This document shows, piece by piece, positions 53,582 to 61,690 of a stretch of DNA of 64,000 bases. The position numbers were made by a program, and so were the translations under genes. The number at the start of each line of letters is the position of its first letter. Positions within the stretch are counted from its first letter, which is position 1. The notes under the pieces were generated by a model. The model had not been told where the DNA came from, made no database searches, and was given only the letters and a program-made list of their open reading frames with translations. This stretch comes from JALOLG01 sp963776935 (GTDB lineage Bacteria; Actinomycetota; Acidimicrobiia; Acidimicrobiales; Ilumatobacteraceae): NCBI GenBank assembly GCA_963776935.1, contig CAVZOP010000015.1:310001-374000 (forward strand). The letters are read 5' to 3'.

Positions 53582-54577
53582 ATGCCGCCCGAATCACCAC
53601 TGATCCCGCTCGCCGGCACGAGGTGCGTCGTCACCGGTGGACTCGGCTTCATCGGGTCGAACCTCGTGCACGAGCTCGCCGGTCGGGATGCCGACGTGAC
53701 GGTCATCGACGCCTTGGTCCCGCAGCACGGCGGCGATCGCGACAACGTGTCCGGCGTCGAGGTGCTCGAAGCGCGAATCGATGCGCCCGAGGTGGCCGAC
53801 GCTCTGGCGGGTGCCGAAGTGATCTTCAACGTCGCCGGCCAGGTGAGCCACCTGGCGTCGATCGAGGACCCCTTGCGCGACCTCGACCTCAACCTGCGCA
53901 GCCATGTCGCGTTCCTCGAGATGGTCCGCGTCGCCGCCCCAGGGGCGGTCGTGGTCCAGACGTCGACGAGGCAGGTGTACGGGCGACCGCAGTATCTGCC
54001 GGTCGACGAGCTCCACCCGACGTCGCCGGTCGACATCAACGGCATCGACAAGCTGGCCTGCGAGCAGTTGCACCTTCTGTACGGGCGAATGCACGGTCTT
54101 CGCGTGTCGGCGCTGCGCCTGACCAACGTCTACGGACCGCGATTGCACCTCGATCGACCCGATCAGGGCTTCCTCGCCGTGTTCATCAGGCGGGCACTGC
54201 TCGGTGAGGACATCACGCTGTTCGGCGACGGTTCGCAGCGCCGTGATTGCCTCCACGTCGACGACGTCGTGGACGCGATGATCGCCGCCGCGACCATTCC
54301 GGACGCGTTCGGTGAGGTGTTCAACCTCGGGCACGACGAGTCACTCACGCTCGCCGACATCGCCGGCCGGATCGTCGAGGCATGTGGGTCACGTTCGGTC
54401 GTGTCGTGCGTCCCGTGGCCGGAAGAGCTCGCCAAGATCGACATCGGAAGCTTCCAGGGGGATTACTCGAAGGCGTCGGACGTGCTCGGCTGGAAGCCTT
54501 CGATCGGGTTCACCGAGGGCATCCGGAGCACGATCGGGTCGTACCGGGAGCGCGCGTGGTCCCCATCGTCGACCTGA
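53582..54577 (+). CDS. NAD-dependent epimerase/dehydratase-like extended SDR with Tyr-to-Asn change
   Basis: A 331-aa sugar-nucleotide SDR. The Rossmann motif VVTGGLGFIGSNLVHEL and VIDALVPQHGG are near the N-terminus, NVAGQVSHLASIEDP in the middle, and the substrate part LTNVYGPRLHLDRPDQGF with GDGSQRRDCLHVDDVV. The catalytic Tyr of the usual YxxxK is Asn153 in DINGIDKLACE (Lys157 is kept), so ordinary epimerase chemistry is doubtful; a known subgroup shares this DVNGINK-like motif. The next gene starts inside its last codons, a 22-base overlap, so both probably act on the same sugar. Confidence 0.85.
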   Translation: MPPESPLIPLAGTRCVVTGGLGFIGSNLVHELAGRDADVTVIDALVPQHGGDRDNVSGVEVLEARIDAPEVADALAGAEVIFNVAGQVSHLASIEDPLRDLDLNLRSHVAFLEMVRVAAPGAVVVQTSTRQVYGRPQYLPVDELHPTSPVDINGIDKLACEQLHLLYGRMHGLRVSALRLTNVYGPRLHLDRPDQGFLAVFIRRALLGEDITLFGDGSQRRDCLHVDDVVDAMIAAATIPDAFGEVFNLGHDESLTLADIAGRIVEACGSRSVVSCVPWPEELAKIDIGSFQGDYSKASDVLGWKPSIGFTEGIRSTIGSYRERAWSPSST

Positions 54578-55608
54578 GCAGGCGCCACGCGCTCTACGTC
54601 AACGAGTTCGTCGCCGCCGTCGAGCGGGTGCTCGGCTCCGGAACCGTGCTGATGGGACCCGAGCTCGAGTCGTGCGAGCACGAGCTGGCGTTGCTGCTCG
54701 GCCATCGTCACACCGTGTGCGTTTCGAGCGGCGCGTCGGCGTTGCAGCTGGCGTTGCGGGCGATCGGGGTGTCGGCAGGCGACGAGGTGATCGTCCCGGC
54801 GTTCACGGCCGTCCCGACGGCCGCCGCGGTGTGTGCGCTCGGCGCGACCCCAGTGCTCGTCGACGTCGACGCGTCGACCGCGGCGATCGACCCGACCCGC
54901 GCGGCCGCGGCGATCACGCCCCGAACCCGGGCCATCGTGCCGGTGCACCTGTACGGTCGACCGCTCGACGTGAACCCGTTGGTCGCACTCGGCGTCCCGA
55001 TCATCGAGGACGCCGCCCAGGCCCACGGCGCTTTGCGGTCGATCACCGGTGCGGCCGCCGCGTACTCGTTCTATCCGACCAAGAACCTGGGCGGCATCGG
55101 TGACGGCGGCGCGGTCGCGACCGACGACGGCGGGGTCGCCGAGACGGTGCGCCGACTGCGTGCGCACGGGATGACCGAGCAGTACGTCCACGTCGACATC
55201 AGCCAGAACTTCCGGATGAGCGAGATCGAGGCGGCCTTCATCCGGCTCCAACTCGCACGCCTCGATGTCGACAACTCGCGCCGGCGGGCGATCGCCCGCC
55301 ACTACCGGCAGGCGGCCCCGCAGCTGCGATGGCACGACGATCACCCCGACCACGTGTTCCACCTGTGTGTGGCGCGGGTGTACGACCGGGACCGCGTGCG
55401 AACCGACCTCGGCGCGGCCGGTGTCCAGACCTCGGTGCACTACCCGCTGGCGATCACGCAGCAGCCCGCCTACCGGTCACTGGTGACGACGCCGTGCCCG
55501 GTCGCCGAGGCGTGGGCCGCCGAGGTCGTCACGCTGCCGTGCGCGCCCGAGCTCACCGACGACGAGGTGGAGACCGTCGCCTCCGCCCTCGCCCGGGTGA
55601 ACGGATGA
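54556..55608 (+). CDS. DegT/DnrJ/EryC1 family PLP-dependent sugar aminotransferase
   Basis: Transfers an amino group to a keto-sugar nucleotide. The 350-aa protein has PIVDLSRRHALYVNEF, SGTVLMGPELESCEHELA, VSSGASALQLALRAI, VIVPAFTAVPTAAAV, IIEDAAQAHGA and the PLP-binding Lys176 in SFYPTKNLGGIGDGGA, then HYPLAITQQPAY and EVVTLPCAPELTDDEV. GTG 54556 has a GGGAG site and overlaps the upstream SDR. With the SDR it may make an amino sugar. A 20-nt duplication spans its stop codon and the next start. Confidence 0.88.
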   Translation: MVPIVDLSRRHALYVNEFVAAVERVLGSGTVLMGPELESCEHELALLLGHRHTVCVSSGASALQLALRAIGVSAGDEVIVPAFTAVPTAAAVCALGATPVLVDVDASTAAIDPTRAAAAITPRTRAIVPVHLYGRPLDVNPLVALGVPIIEDAAQAHGALRSITGAAAAYSFYPTKNLGGIGDGGAVATDDGGVAETVRRLRAHGMTEQYVHVDISQNFRMSEIEAAFIRLQLARLDVDNSRRRAIARHYRQAAPQLRWHDDHPDHVFHLCVARVYDRDRVRTDLGAAGVQTSVHYPLAITQQPAYRSLVTTPCPVAEAWAAEVVTLPCAPELTDDEVETVASALARVNG

Positions 55609-55628
55609 TCGACGACGTGAGCGGATGA
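55597..55628. repeat. 20-nt tandem duplication over the aminotransferase stop and GT2 start
   Basis: GTGAACGGATGA at 55597-55608 recurs as GTGAGCGGATGA at 55617-55628. The first ends with the aminotransferase TGA; the second contains the ATG of the next gene at 55625. Confidence 0.8.
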
Positions 55629-56398
55629 CACGCAACCCGCTCGTCCGATCGGTGTCGGCGTTCTTCCCCTGCTACAACGACGAGCGCTCGATCTCGACGA
55701 TGGTCCGCGACGTCCGGCGCTCGCTGGTCGACGCCGTCGACGACTTCGAGATCATCGTCGTCGACGACGGATCCGCCGACCGGTCGTTCGAGGTCTTGAC
55801 CGCGCTCACCGACGAGGTTCCCGAGCTGCGCGTGATCCGCCACGAGGTCAACCGGGGATACGGCGGTGCGCTGCTGTCGGGCTTCGCCGCCTCGACCAAG
55901 GAGTGGATCTTCTACACCGATGGCGACGCCCAGTACGACGCGAGCGAGATCACACGCTGCATCGACGCCGTCACCGCCGACGTCGACGTCGTCCAGGGCT
56001 TCAAGATGGGTCGTGGCGATCCGTGGTACCGCAAGCTGATCGGGCGTACGTACCACCACGTCGTGAAGCTCCTGTTCCGCCTGCCGGTCCGCGACACCGA
56101 CTGTGATTTCCGCCTCATCCACTCGCGCGTGATGGCGCAGGTCGAGCTGACGTCGACGTCAGGCGTGATCTGTGTCGAGATGATGCACGCCTTCGACCGG
56201 ATCGGTGTGCGCTTCGTCGAGGTCGGCGTCAGCCATCATCCACGCCCGTACGGGCGGTCGCAGTTCTTCCGCATCCCTGCCATCGCCCGCTCGGCGAAGC
56301 AGCTGATGGCGCTCTGGTGGAAGGTCATGATCACCCGGCGATCCGACCCCGTCACACCGAGTCGGCGACCAGACGTTCCGCCGAGCGACGTCGGGTGA
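55625..56398 (+). CDS. GT2 glycosyltransferase (polyprenyl-phosphate sugar synthase-like)
   Basis: GT-A fold inverting glycosyltransferase of 257 aa. VSAFFPCYNDERSISTMV opens the fold; the nucleotide-binding DDGSADRS and NRGYGGALLSGF follow, then the metal-binding TDGDAQYDASEI (DxD-like) and a C-terminal VRDTDCDFRLIHSRVM and PRPYGRSQFFR. This is the DPM1-like branch. The last residues are encoded by a copy of the hairpin element, which supplies the TGA; the native C-terminus may have been replaced. It probably makes or transfers a sugar to a lipid carrier for the PIG-V-like enzyme. Confidence 0.86.
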   Translation: MTRNPLVRSVSAFFPCYNDERSISTMVRDVRRSLVDAVDDFEIIVVDDGSADRSFEVLTALTDEVPELRVIRHEVNRGYGGALLSGFAASTKEWIFYTDGDAQYDASEITRCIDAVTADVDVVQGFKMGRGDPWYRKLIGRTYHHVVKLLFRLPVRDTDCDFRLIHSRVMAQVELTSTSGVICVEMMHAFDRIGVRFVEVGVSHHPRPYGRSQFFRIPAIARSAKQLMALWWKVMITRRSDPVTPSRRPDVPPSDVG

Positions 56399-56406
56399 GC
56401 CGACTC
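56359..56406 (+). repeat. Dispersed 48-nt hairpin element, copy 6
   Basis: Arms GAGTCGGC (56359-56366) and GCCGACTC (56399-56406), internal CC-A-GACG pairing with CGTC-GG, and the GTGA bulge holding the GT2 stop codon. It lies between convergent genes. This is the copy with the longest predicted stem. Confidence 0.85.
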
Positions 56407-56408
56407 AA

Positions 56409-57581
56409 TCAGACAGAGTGATCGTCGAGCCAGGGCGCGCACAGACCGTCGAGATCGCGGATCTGGATCTGGTCGCGGTTCGCGTACGTCACCCGGTTCG
56501 CCGGATCGGGTTTGAGGTTGAAGACCCGGAACTCCATCTCGGTGGTGTCGACCGACAGGATCCGCCCGATCAGCGGGTCGCCGAGGCCGAGCAGCACCTT
56601 GATCGCCTCGAGTGCCTGGATCGAGCCGATGATGCCGGGCAGCACACCCAGCACGCCCGCTTCGGCGCAGCTCGGTGCGAGCTCGGCCGGCGGAGGCTCG
56701 GGCACCATGTCGCGGTAGGTCGGTCCCTCGAGCGGGTGGAACACGCTGACCATCCCCTCGAAGCGGAAGATCGAACCGTGCACCACGGGGATGCCGAGCT
56801 TCACGCTGGCGTCGTTGAGGAGGTAGCGCGACGGGAAGTTGTCGGCCCCGTCGACCACGAGGTCGTAGCCCGTGAGGATGTCGATGATGTTCTCGGCCGA
56901 CAGGCGGGTGTCGTACGTGACGACGTCGACGTCGGGGTTGAGGGCGGTCAGCGTCTTCTTCGCCGAGTCGACCTTGCGGTCGCCGATGCGGTCGACGTTG
57001 TGCAGTATCTGGCGCTGGAGGTTCGAGGCGTCGACCTCGTCCATGTCGACGATGCCGATCGTGCCGACACCCGCCGCGGCGAGGTACATCGCGGCGGGCG
57101 AGCCGAGCCCGCCGGCACCGAGCAGGAGCACCTTCGACTCGAGCAGCTTCACCTGCCCGGCGACGCCGACCTCGGGCAGCAACAGGTGCCGCTTGTACCG
57201 GTTGCTCTGCTCAGGCGACAGCGACGCCGGCTGCTTCCACGGGCGTCCTTCGTCCTTCCAGCGGCCGAAGCCGCCGTCCATCGACTCGGCGCCGGTGTAG
57301 CCGAGCTCCTGCATCGTCTGGACGGCGAACGCCGAACGGACGCCGCCGGCGCAGTAGACGACGACTGGTGCGTCCTTGTCGATGATCCGCGACTCGATCT
57401 GCGACTCGAGGTGGCCGCGCGGGATGTGGATGGCGCCGGCGATGGCGCCTTCGGCGTACTCGTCGGGCTCACGGACGTCGAGTACGAGCGATCCGCCGGC
57501 GATGCGCTCTGCCGCGGTCGTCGTGTCGATCTCGGCGATCGACGACTTGGCGGCGGACAACAGGTCACGGAACGTTGCCAT
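56409..57581 (-). CDS. Rhodanese-ThiF/MoeB fusion (adenylyltransferase/sulfurtransferase), rhodanese domain first
   Basis: Activates a ubiquitin-like sulfur carrier by adenylation and supplies persulfide sulfur, for molybdopterin, thiamine or related pathways. Residues 1-115 are a rhodanese domain: SLVLDVREPDEYAEGAIAGAIHIP with active Cys77 in VVYCAGGVRS. Residues 120-390 are the ThiF/MoeB domain: RYKRHLLLPEVGVAGQVKL, the nucleotide loop LLGAGGLGSPAAMYLAAAG, DMDEVDASNLQRQILH, DNFPSRYLLND and SCAEAGVLGVLPG. MoeZ proteins usually have the order ThiF then rhodanese; here it is reversed. The Zn-binding CxxC pairs of MoeB are not evident. ATG at 57581. Confidence 0.87.
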   Translation of the reverse strand: MATFRDLLSAAKSSIAEIDTTTAAERIAGGSLVLDVREPDEYAEGAIAGAIHIPRGHLESQIESRIIDKDAPVVVYCAGGVRSAFAVQTMQELGYTGAESMDGGFGRWKDEGRPWKQPASLSPEQSNRYKRHLLLPEVGVAGQVKLLESKVLLLGAGGLGSPAAMYLAAAGVGTIGIVDMDEVDASNLQRQILHNVDRIGDRKVDSAKKTLTALNPDVDVVTYDTRLSAENIIDILTGYDLVVDGADNFPSRYLLNDASVKLGIPVVHGSIFRFEGMVSVFHPLEGPTYRDMVPEPPPAELAPSCAEAGVLGVLPGIIGSIQALEAIKVLLGLGDPLIGRILSVDTTEMEFRVFNLKPDPANRVTYANRDQIQIRDLDGLCAPWLDDHSV

Positions 57582-57591
57582 GGCTCAAAGT

Positions 57592-58392
57592 CTACCTCGT
57601 GGGTCGGGAATTGTGAACCAGCGTGGGGAGCACGTCGCTGATCGGCGCCGTCAACCGGGCGTCGGCGATGCCGTCCATCGCCGTCTCCTGGAGGTTGACG
57701 ATCACGACCTTGGCGCCGGCCGATTTGGCGAGCGGCACGCAGTGGGCGACGGGATACACGGCCAGCGTCGAGCCGATGGCGAGCAGCACGTCGCACTCGC
57801 CACTGACCTGCATCGCCCGGTCGATCACGTCGGGCACGAGCGCCTGGCCGAAGCTGATCGTGTCGCTCTTGATGATGCCGCCGCACACGAGGCACGGCGG
57901 ATCCTCCTCGCCGGCGGCCACCCGATCGAGCGCCTCACGCATCGCCCGGCGATCCTGGCACTCCCAACAGCGCGTCCACCAGACGGTGCCATGCACCTCG
58001 ACCACCTTGTCGGGGTCGTTGCCAGCGCGCTGATGCAGTTCGTCGATGTTCTGGGTGATCAACGCGTGGAGCTTGCCCTGCCGTTCGAGCTCGACGATCG
58101 CCAGGTGGCCGGCGTTCGGCTCGGCCGTCCACGCCGGCATCGCCAACCGGTTCTGCCAGGCGACCTTGCGGATCTCAGGATCGGCCAGGTAGTTCTCGAT
58201 CGTCGCCATCTTCTCGGCGGCCGGGTTCTTGGTCCACAGCCCGTTCGGGCCACGGAAGTCAGGGATGCCCGAATCGGTCGAGATCCCCGCCCCGGTGAGC
58301 ACCGTCACCCGTTCGGCCGCGGCGATCCAACCGGCCGCGGCTTCCAGCACGTCACGGGTGTTATCCGGCGTGTCGGCCGAGTCGTCGTTCAT
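57592..58392 (-). CDS. Sirtuin (Sir2-family NAD-dependent protein deacylase)
   Basis: Removes acyl groups from lysines using NAD. The 266-aa protein carries VTVLTGAGISTDSGIPDFRGPNG (NAD-binding), ALITQNIDELHQRAG, the catalytic His in VVEVHGTVWW, the zinc-binding Cys pairs CWEC and CLVC, and SDTISFGQAL and AIGSTLAVYPVA. All four Cys are present. ATG 58392 is the start; the longer frame upstream is antisense to the next gene. It is 10 bases from the rhodanese fusion start and transcribed in the same direction. Confidence 0.93.
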   Translation of the reverse strand: MNDDSADTPDNTRDVLEAAAGWIAAAERVTVLTGAGISTDSGIPDFRGPNGLWTKNPAAEKMATIENYLADPEIRKVAWQNRLAMPAWTAEPNAGHLAIVELERQGKLHALITQNIDELHQRAGNDPDKVVEVHGTVWWTRCWECQDRRAMREALDRVAAGEEDPPCLVCGGIIKSDTISFGQALVPDVIDRAMQVSGECDVLLAIGSTLAVYPVAHCVPLAKSAGAKVVIVNLQETAMDGIADARLTAPISDVLPTLVHNSRPTR

Positions 58393-58437
58393 GCCCACGA
58401 TTGTGCCCGACTTGACGCGGACGGGAGACTTGGAGAC

Positions 58438-59442
58438 GTGCCTGTCCCCCACCGGCTGCTCGTCGCCGTGCTCGTGACGTGCGCCGCGTGCGGTGCGACC
58501 GACGCCGACGGCGAGGTAGCGGTGTCGCCGACCCCCACGGCCGCGCCCGTCGTGAGCACACTTGTGGCAGCCTCGACGACGACGACGACCGGACCCGCGA
58601 TGACGACCACCGTCGCGGCTGCACCCAGCGTCATCGAAGCGGCGCCCACCGTCGCCGCCGCGATCCCGGAGGCCGCGCCGCCACTCGAAAGCGCCGCGCG
58701 CGTCACGACCACCGCCGAACGCGACATCGAGTTCGACATCGACGCGACCTGCGACATCGCGACGGCGGAGGCGCTGGCCGCCCGACATCCTGGCGTCCGC
58801 CAGTTCGTGATCGTGAAGTCCACCTCGTTCGCCGTGTCGAGCGGGACCGCGGAGGTGGTCGGCCGCAGCGCCGACGGCACGTGGCGGTGCCAGCGCGCGG
58901 CCCAGTTCGCCCGGCTCGGTCGCAACGGCACCCGGGTGCTGGCCGACCGGCGGTCCGGCGACGGCACCACGCCGGCGGGCGTGTTCCCGCTCGGATCAGT
59001 GACCGCCTGGGACGGCCAGACGTTCCAGTTCTTCGGCAACTCTCCCGATCCGGGCGTGCGTGGGACCTATCGGGCCGTGCGGCGCGAGGACTGCTGGGGC
59101 GCGACGCCCAACACGGCCCGCTACCAACACGTCGTCAACCTCCCGCAGTGCCCCGGACCGGACGACGAGTGGCTCGCCGGCGTGGGTGGTGCGTACTCGA
59201 ACGCGGCCGTGATCGGCGCCAACCTCGACCCGATCTCGGGTGACGAGCCCGGCGAGCCGCCGTACGCGGCGGCGATCTTCCTCCACCGCCACAGCTACGC
59301 CGCCGACGGATCGACTCGTGGTCTCAGTGGTTGCGTCTCGCTGTCGCAAGCCGAATTGGAGCTCACGCTGCGCACGATCGATCCGGCGCTGAATCCCCAG
59401 TTCGCGATCGGCCCGGCCGACTACCTGCTCAACACCGCCTGA
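58438..59442 (+). CDS. Lipoprotein with L,D-transpeptidase (YkuD-like) catalytic domain
   Basis: A 334-aa exported protein. The N-terminus LLVAVLVTCAACGATDADG has a lipobox-like TCAAC, followed by a Thr/Ala/Val-rich spacer of about 70 residues. The catalytic part shows VFPLGSVTAWDGQTFQFFGN, then a His in IFLHRHSYAADGSTRGLSGCVSLSQAEL, where HxxS and SxGCxxL place the catalytic Cys. This is the YkuD-type fold that crosslinks or edits peptidoglycan, though the intermediate spacing differs from classical Ldt. GTG 58438 follows a GGAG. Divergent from the sirtuin. Confidence 0.82.
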   Translation: MPVPHRLLVAVLVTCAACGATDADGEVAVSPTPTAAPVVSTLVAASTTTTTGPAMTTTVAAAPSVIEAAPTVAAAIPEAAPPLESAARVTTTAERDIEFDIDATCDIATAEALAARHPGVRQFVIVKSTSFAVSSGTAEVVGRSADGTWRCQRAAQFARLGRNGTRVLADRRSGDGTTPAGVFPLGSVTAWDGQTFQFFGNSPDPGVRGTYRAVRREDCWGATPNTARYQHVVNLPQCPGPDDEWLAGVGGAYSNAAVIGANLDPISGDEPGEPPYAAAIFLHRHSYAADGSTRGLSGCVSLSQAELELTLRTIDPALNPQFAIGPADYLLNTA

Positions 59443-59521
59443 CGTTCCGGTTGGCCGGCCCCGCCGCCCACAGGGCGGTGACGACTTCCCCCTGACGCCT
59501 TCGACCACGTCGGGAACCACC

Positions 59522-60041
59522 ATGGAAGCCACCACGTTCACCGTCCCAGCCCGCGCCACCATCCGACCCTGGATCGATCCGGTCGTCGACGAGCATGGCC
59601 ACGATCCGCGATCGAGTTACGTCGAGCAGTTCTGGCTCGGCGTCATCGGGCCCACCGCGACCTGGATCATGCGCCGTCTCGCCGCCGGGTTCGACACCGA
59701 GCCGTCGGGCTTCACGATCGACCTCGAGCACACGGCCGAGCGCGATGGGGCTGAGCTACGCCAAGGGCGTGAACTCGCCGTTCGGCAAGGCGTTGAACCG
59801 GTGCGTGATGTTCGGCCTCGCCCAACCGCTGTCGGACGGGCTCGCCGTGCGGAGGCGGTTCCCGCCGATCGCCCTGCGCCATCTCCGCAAGCTGCCCGAC
59901 GACATGCAGGCCGCCCACGCCGACTGGAACCGCAACACCGTGCGCATCGACGCCCGCGACCTCGAACGCCACCTGATCGACGCCGGCGTCCCGCCCGTCA
60001 CCGCCATCTACGCCAGCGAAGTCGTCCTCCGCTCGTCCTAG
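59522..60041 (+). pseudogene. Conserved hypothetical protein, frameshifted
   Basis: Not assigned to a family. The first 74 residues (FTVPARATIRPWIDPVVDEHG, SYVEQFWLGVIGPTATWIMRRLAAGF, FTIDLEHTAE) read in one frame. Near 59742 one C is extra within gagcgcgatg; the next frame gives AMGLSYAKGVNSPFGKALNRCVMFGLAQPL and LRHLRKLPDDMQAAHADW to TAG 60039. Corrected length is about 172 aa. It has the look of a soluble actinobacterial protein with a conserved PFGKALNR patch. The continuity of protein-like sequence across the shift suggests a real gene with a sequence error. Confidence 0.65.
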
Positions 60042-60139
60042 CCGGCGGGTTCACCGCCGCCACCCATTTGGAGAGACTGGTCTACGGGAAACGTTCCGCG
60101 CGCACTGGGACCCGTCGTTCAGAAGTGAACTCCCGGTTC

Positions 60140-60170
60140 GGGCAGCGGCGACGGAGTCGCTTCGCCGCCC
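60140..60170. terminator. GC-rich hairpin between convergent genes
   Basis: GCGGCGA at 60145-60151 pairs with TCGCCGC at 60162-60168 with a 10-base loop, and GGGC/GCCC can extend it with a bulge. It lies between the 3' ends of the hypothetical gene and the aminopeptidase gene. No T-run follows. Confidence 0.45.
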
Positions 60171-60176
60171 GGTCAT

Positions 60177-61645
60177 CTAGAGGGCGACCGGTTCGAAGTT
60201 GGTCACGAGGTCGATCAGGAGGCGGGTGCCGAAGCCGGTGGCGCCCTTCGACAGCCAGCCCTCGTCGCCGTCGACCTTCATCGGGCCGGCGATGTCGAGG
60301 TGGGCCCACGGCACGTCGCCGGCGAACTCCGACAGGAACACCGATGCCGTGATCGTGCCGCCGTACGGGCCGCCGATGTTCTTCATGTCGGCGGTCACCG
60401 AGTCGAGCAGCTTGCGGTACGGCTTGACCGCCAGGGGGAGCTGCCACACCGGCTCGTCGGCGCGTTCGGCGCTGGCCTTCACCTGATCGACGAGCGGCTG
60501 GCTGGTGCCGAGCACCCCGGCGATCGACGTACCGAGCGCCACCAGGCAGGCGCCCGTGAGCGTGGCGATGTCGACGATCGCGTCGGGCTCGTCCTCGACC
60601 GCCAGCGACAGCCCGTCGGCGAGGATCAGGCGACCTTCGGCATCGGTGTTGTGGACCTCGACCGTCTTGCCGTTGCGCATCGTCAGCACGTCGCCGAGCT
60701 TCATCGCGCTGCCGGACGGCATGTTGTCGGTGCACATCAGGTACCCGGTGACCTTCGTCCGGCACCGCAACGCCCTGAGCGTCGTCATCGCCGCCAGCAC
60801 CGCGGCGGCGCCCGACATGTCCATCTTCATCACCGCGTGCATGGCGTCGCTCTGCTTCAGGCTGATCCCACCGGAGTCGTACATCACGCCTTTGCCGACG
60901 AGCGCGATGTGACCGGTCGGGTTGCGTGGCGTGTACGTGAGCCGGACGACCGCGGTGGTTCGGCGCTCGCCTTGTTGACGGCGAGGATGCCGCCACACCC
61001 CATCACGGTGAGGCGGTCCTTGTCGAAGACCTCGACGTCGAGGCCGCTCTCGGCCGCCAGCTCGACGGCCTTGTCGGCCATGTTGCGGGCGGTGAGGTGA
61101 TCCGGAGGGGTGTTGGCCAGCTCGCGCGCGATGCGCGCCGCGGACGCGACGGTGATGCCACGTGCGGCGCCGCGCTCGACGGCCGCGGCACGCTTCTCGG
61201 ACGCGACGAGCGTGAGCGTCCGCAGCGTGCTGGCGATCGACGTGTCGTTCTTGAGGCCCACGTAGCGATACGACGCGAGCGCCACCCCCTCGGCGACCGC
61301 CTGACCAGCGGACGCGGCATCGACCCCATCGACGTCGGTGAGGTTCGTGGCGAGGTGGGCGCGCTTGCCGGCCGCGCGTGTGAGCGCCGCGGCCGCGTTG
61401 CGCAGGGCGTTGGCGTCGAGCTCGTCGGCGGGCCCGATCCCGACGGCCACCAGTGTCGGGCCGTCGGCACGGGGGACCGTGAGCGTCTGGCCCACCGTGC
61501 CCGTGAACCCGTGGTCCGACAGCGCGGCCCGGCTGAGGCCGAGCTGGCGTGGCACGGCGCCCTGCGACGCGACGGCGAGGCCGACCACCTCGGCGGTTCG
61601 GGGGGTGCTGCGGGCAACGCCGACTTCGACGACTGGTTCGCTCAT
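60177..61645 (-). pseudogene. pepA: Leucyl aminopeptidase (M17), frameshifted
   Basis: M17 zinc/manganese aminopeptidase that removes N-terminal residues from peptides. The N-terminal domain (VVEVGVARS, TLVAVGIGPADELD) and ARIARELANTPPDHLTARNMADKA are in one frame, up to NKASAEPPR. Near 60952 one G of a GGG run is missing; the catalytic half continues in the next frame as VVRLTYTPRN, LVGKGVMYDSGGISLKQSDAMHAVMKMDMSGAA (metal-binding Lys and Asp), NTDAEGRLILADGL (signature) and on to TAG 60177. Corrected length is about 489 aa. All metal ligands are present, so an assembly error is likely. ATG 61645. Confidence 0.85.
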
Positions 61646-61690
61646 GGCGGCCAAGTCTGGCGTGTGATGGGACCGATCGTGCAGCCTCGC

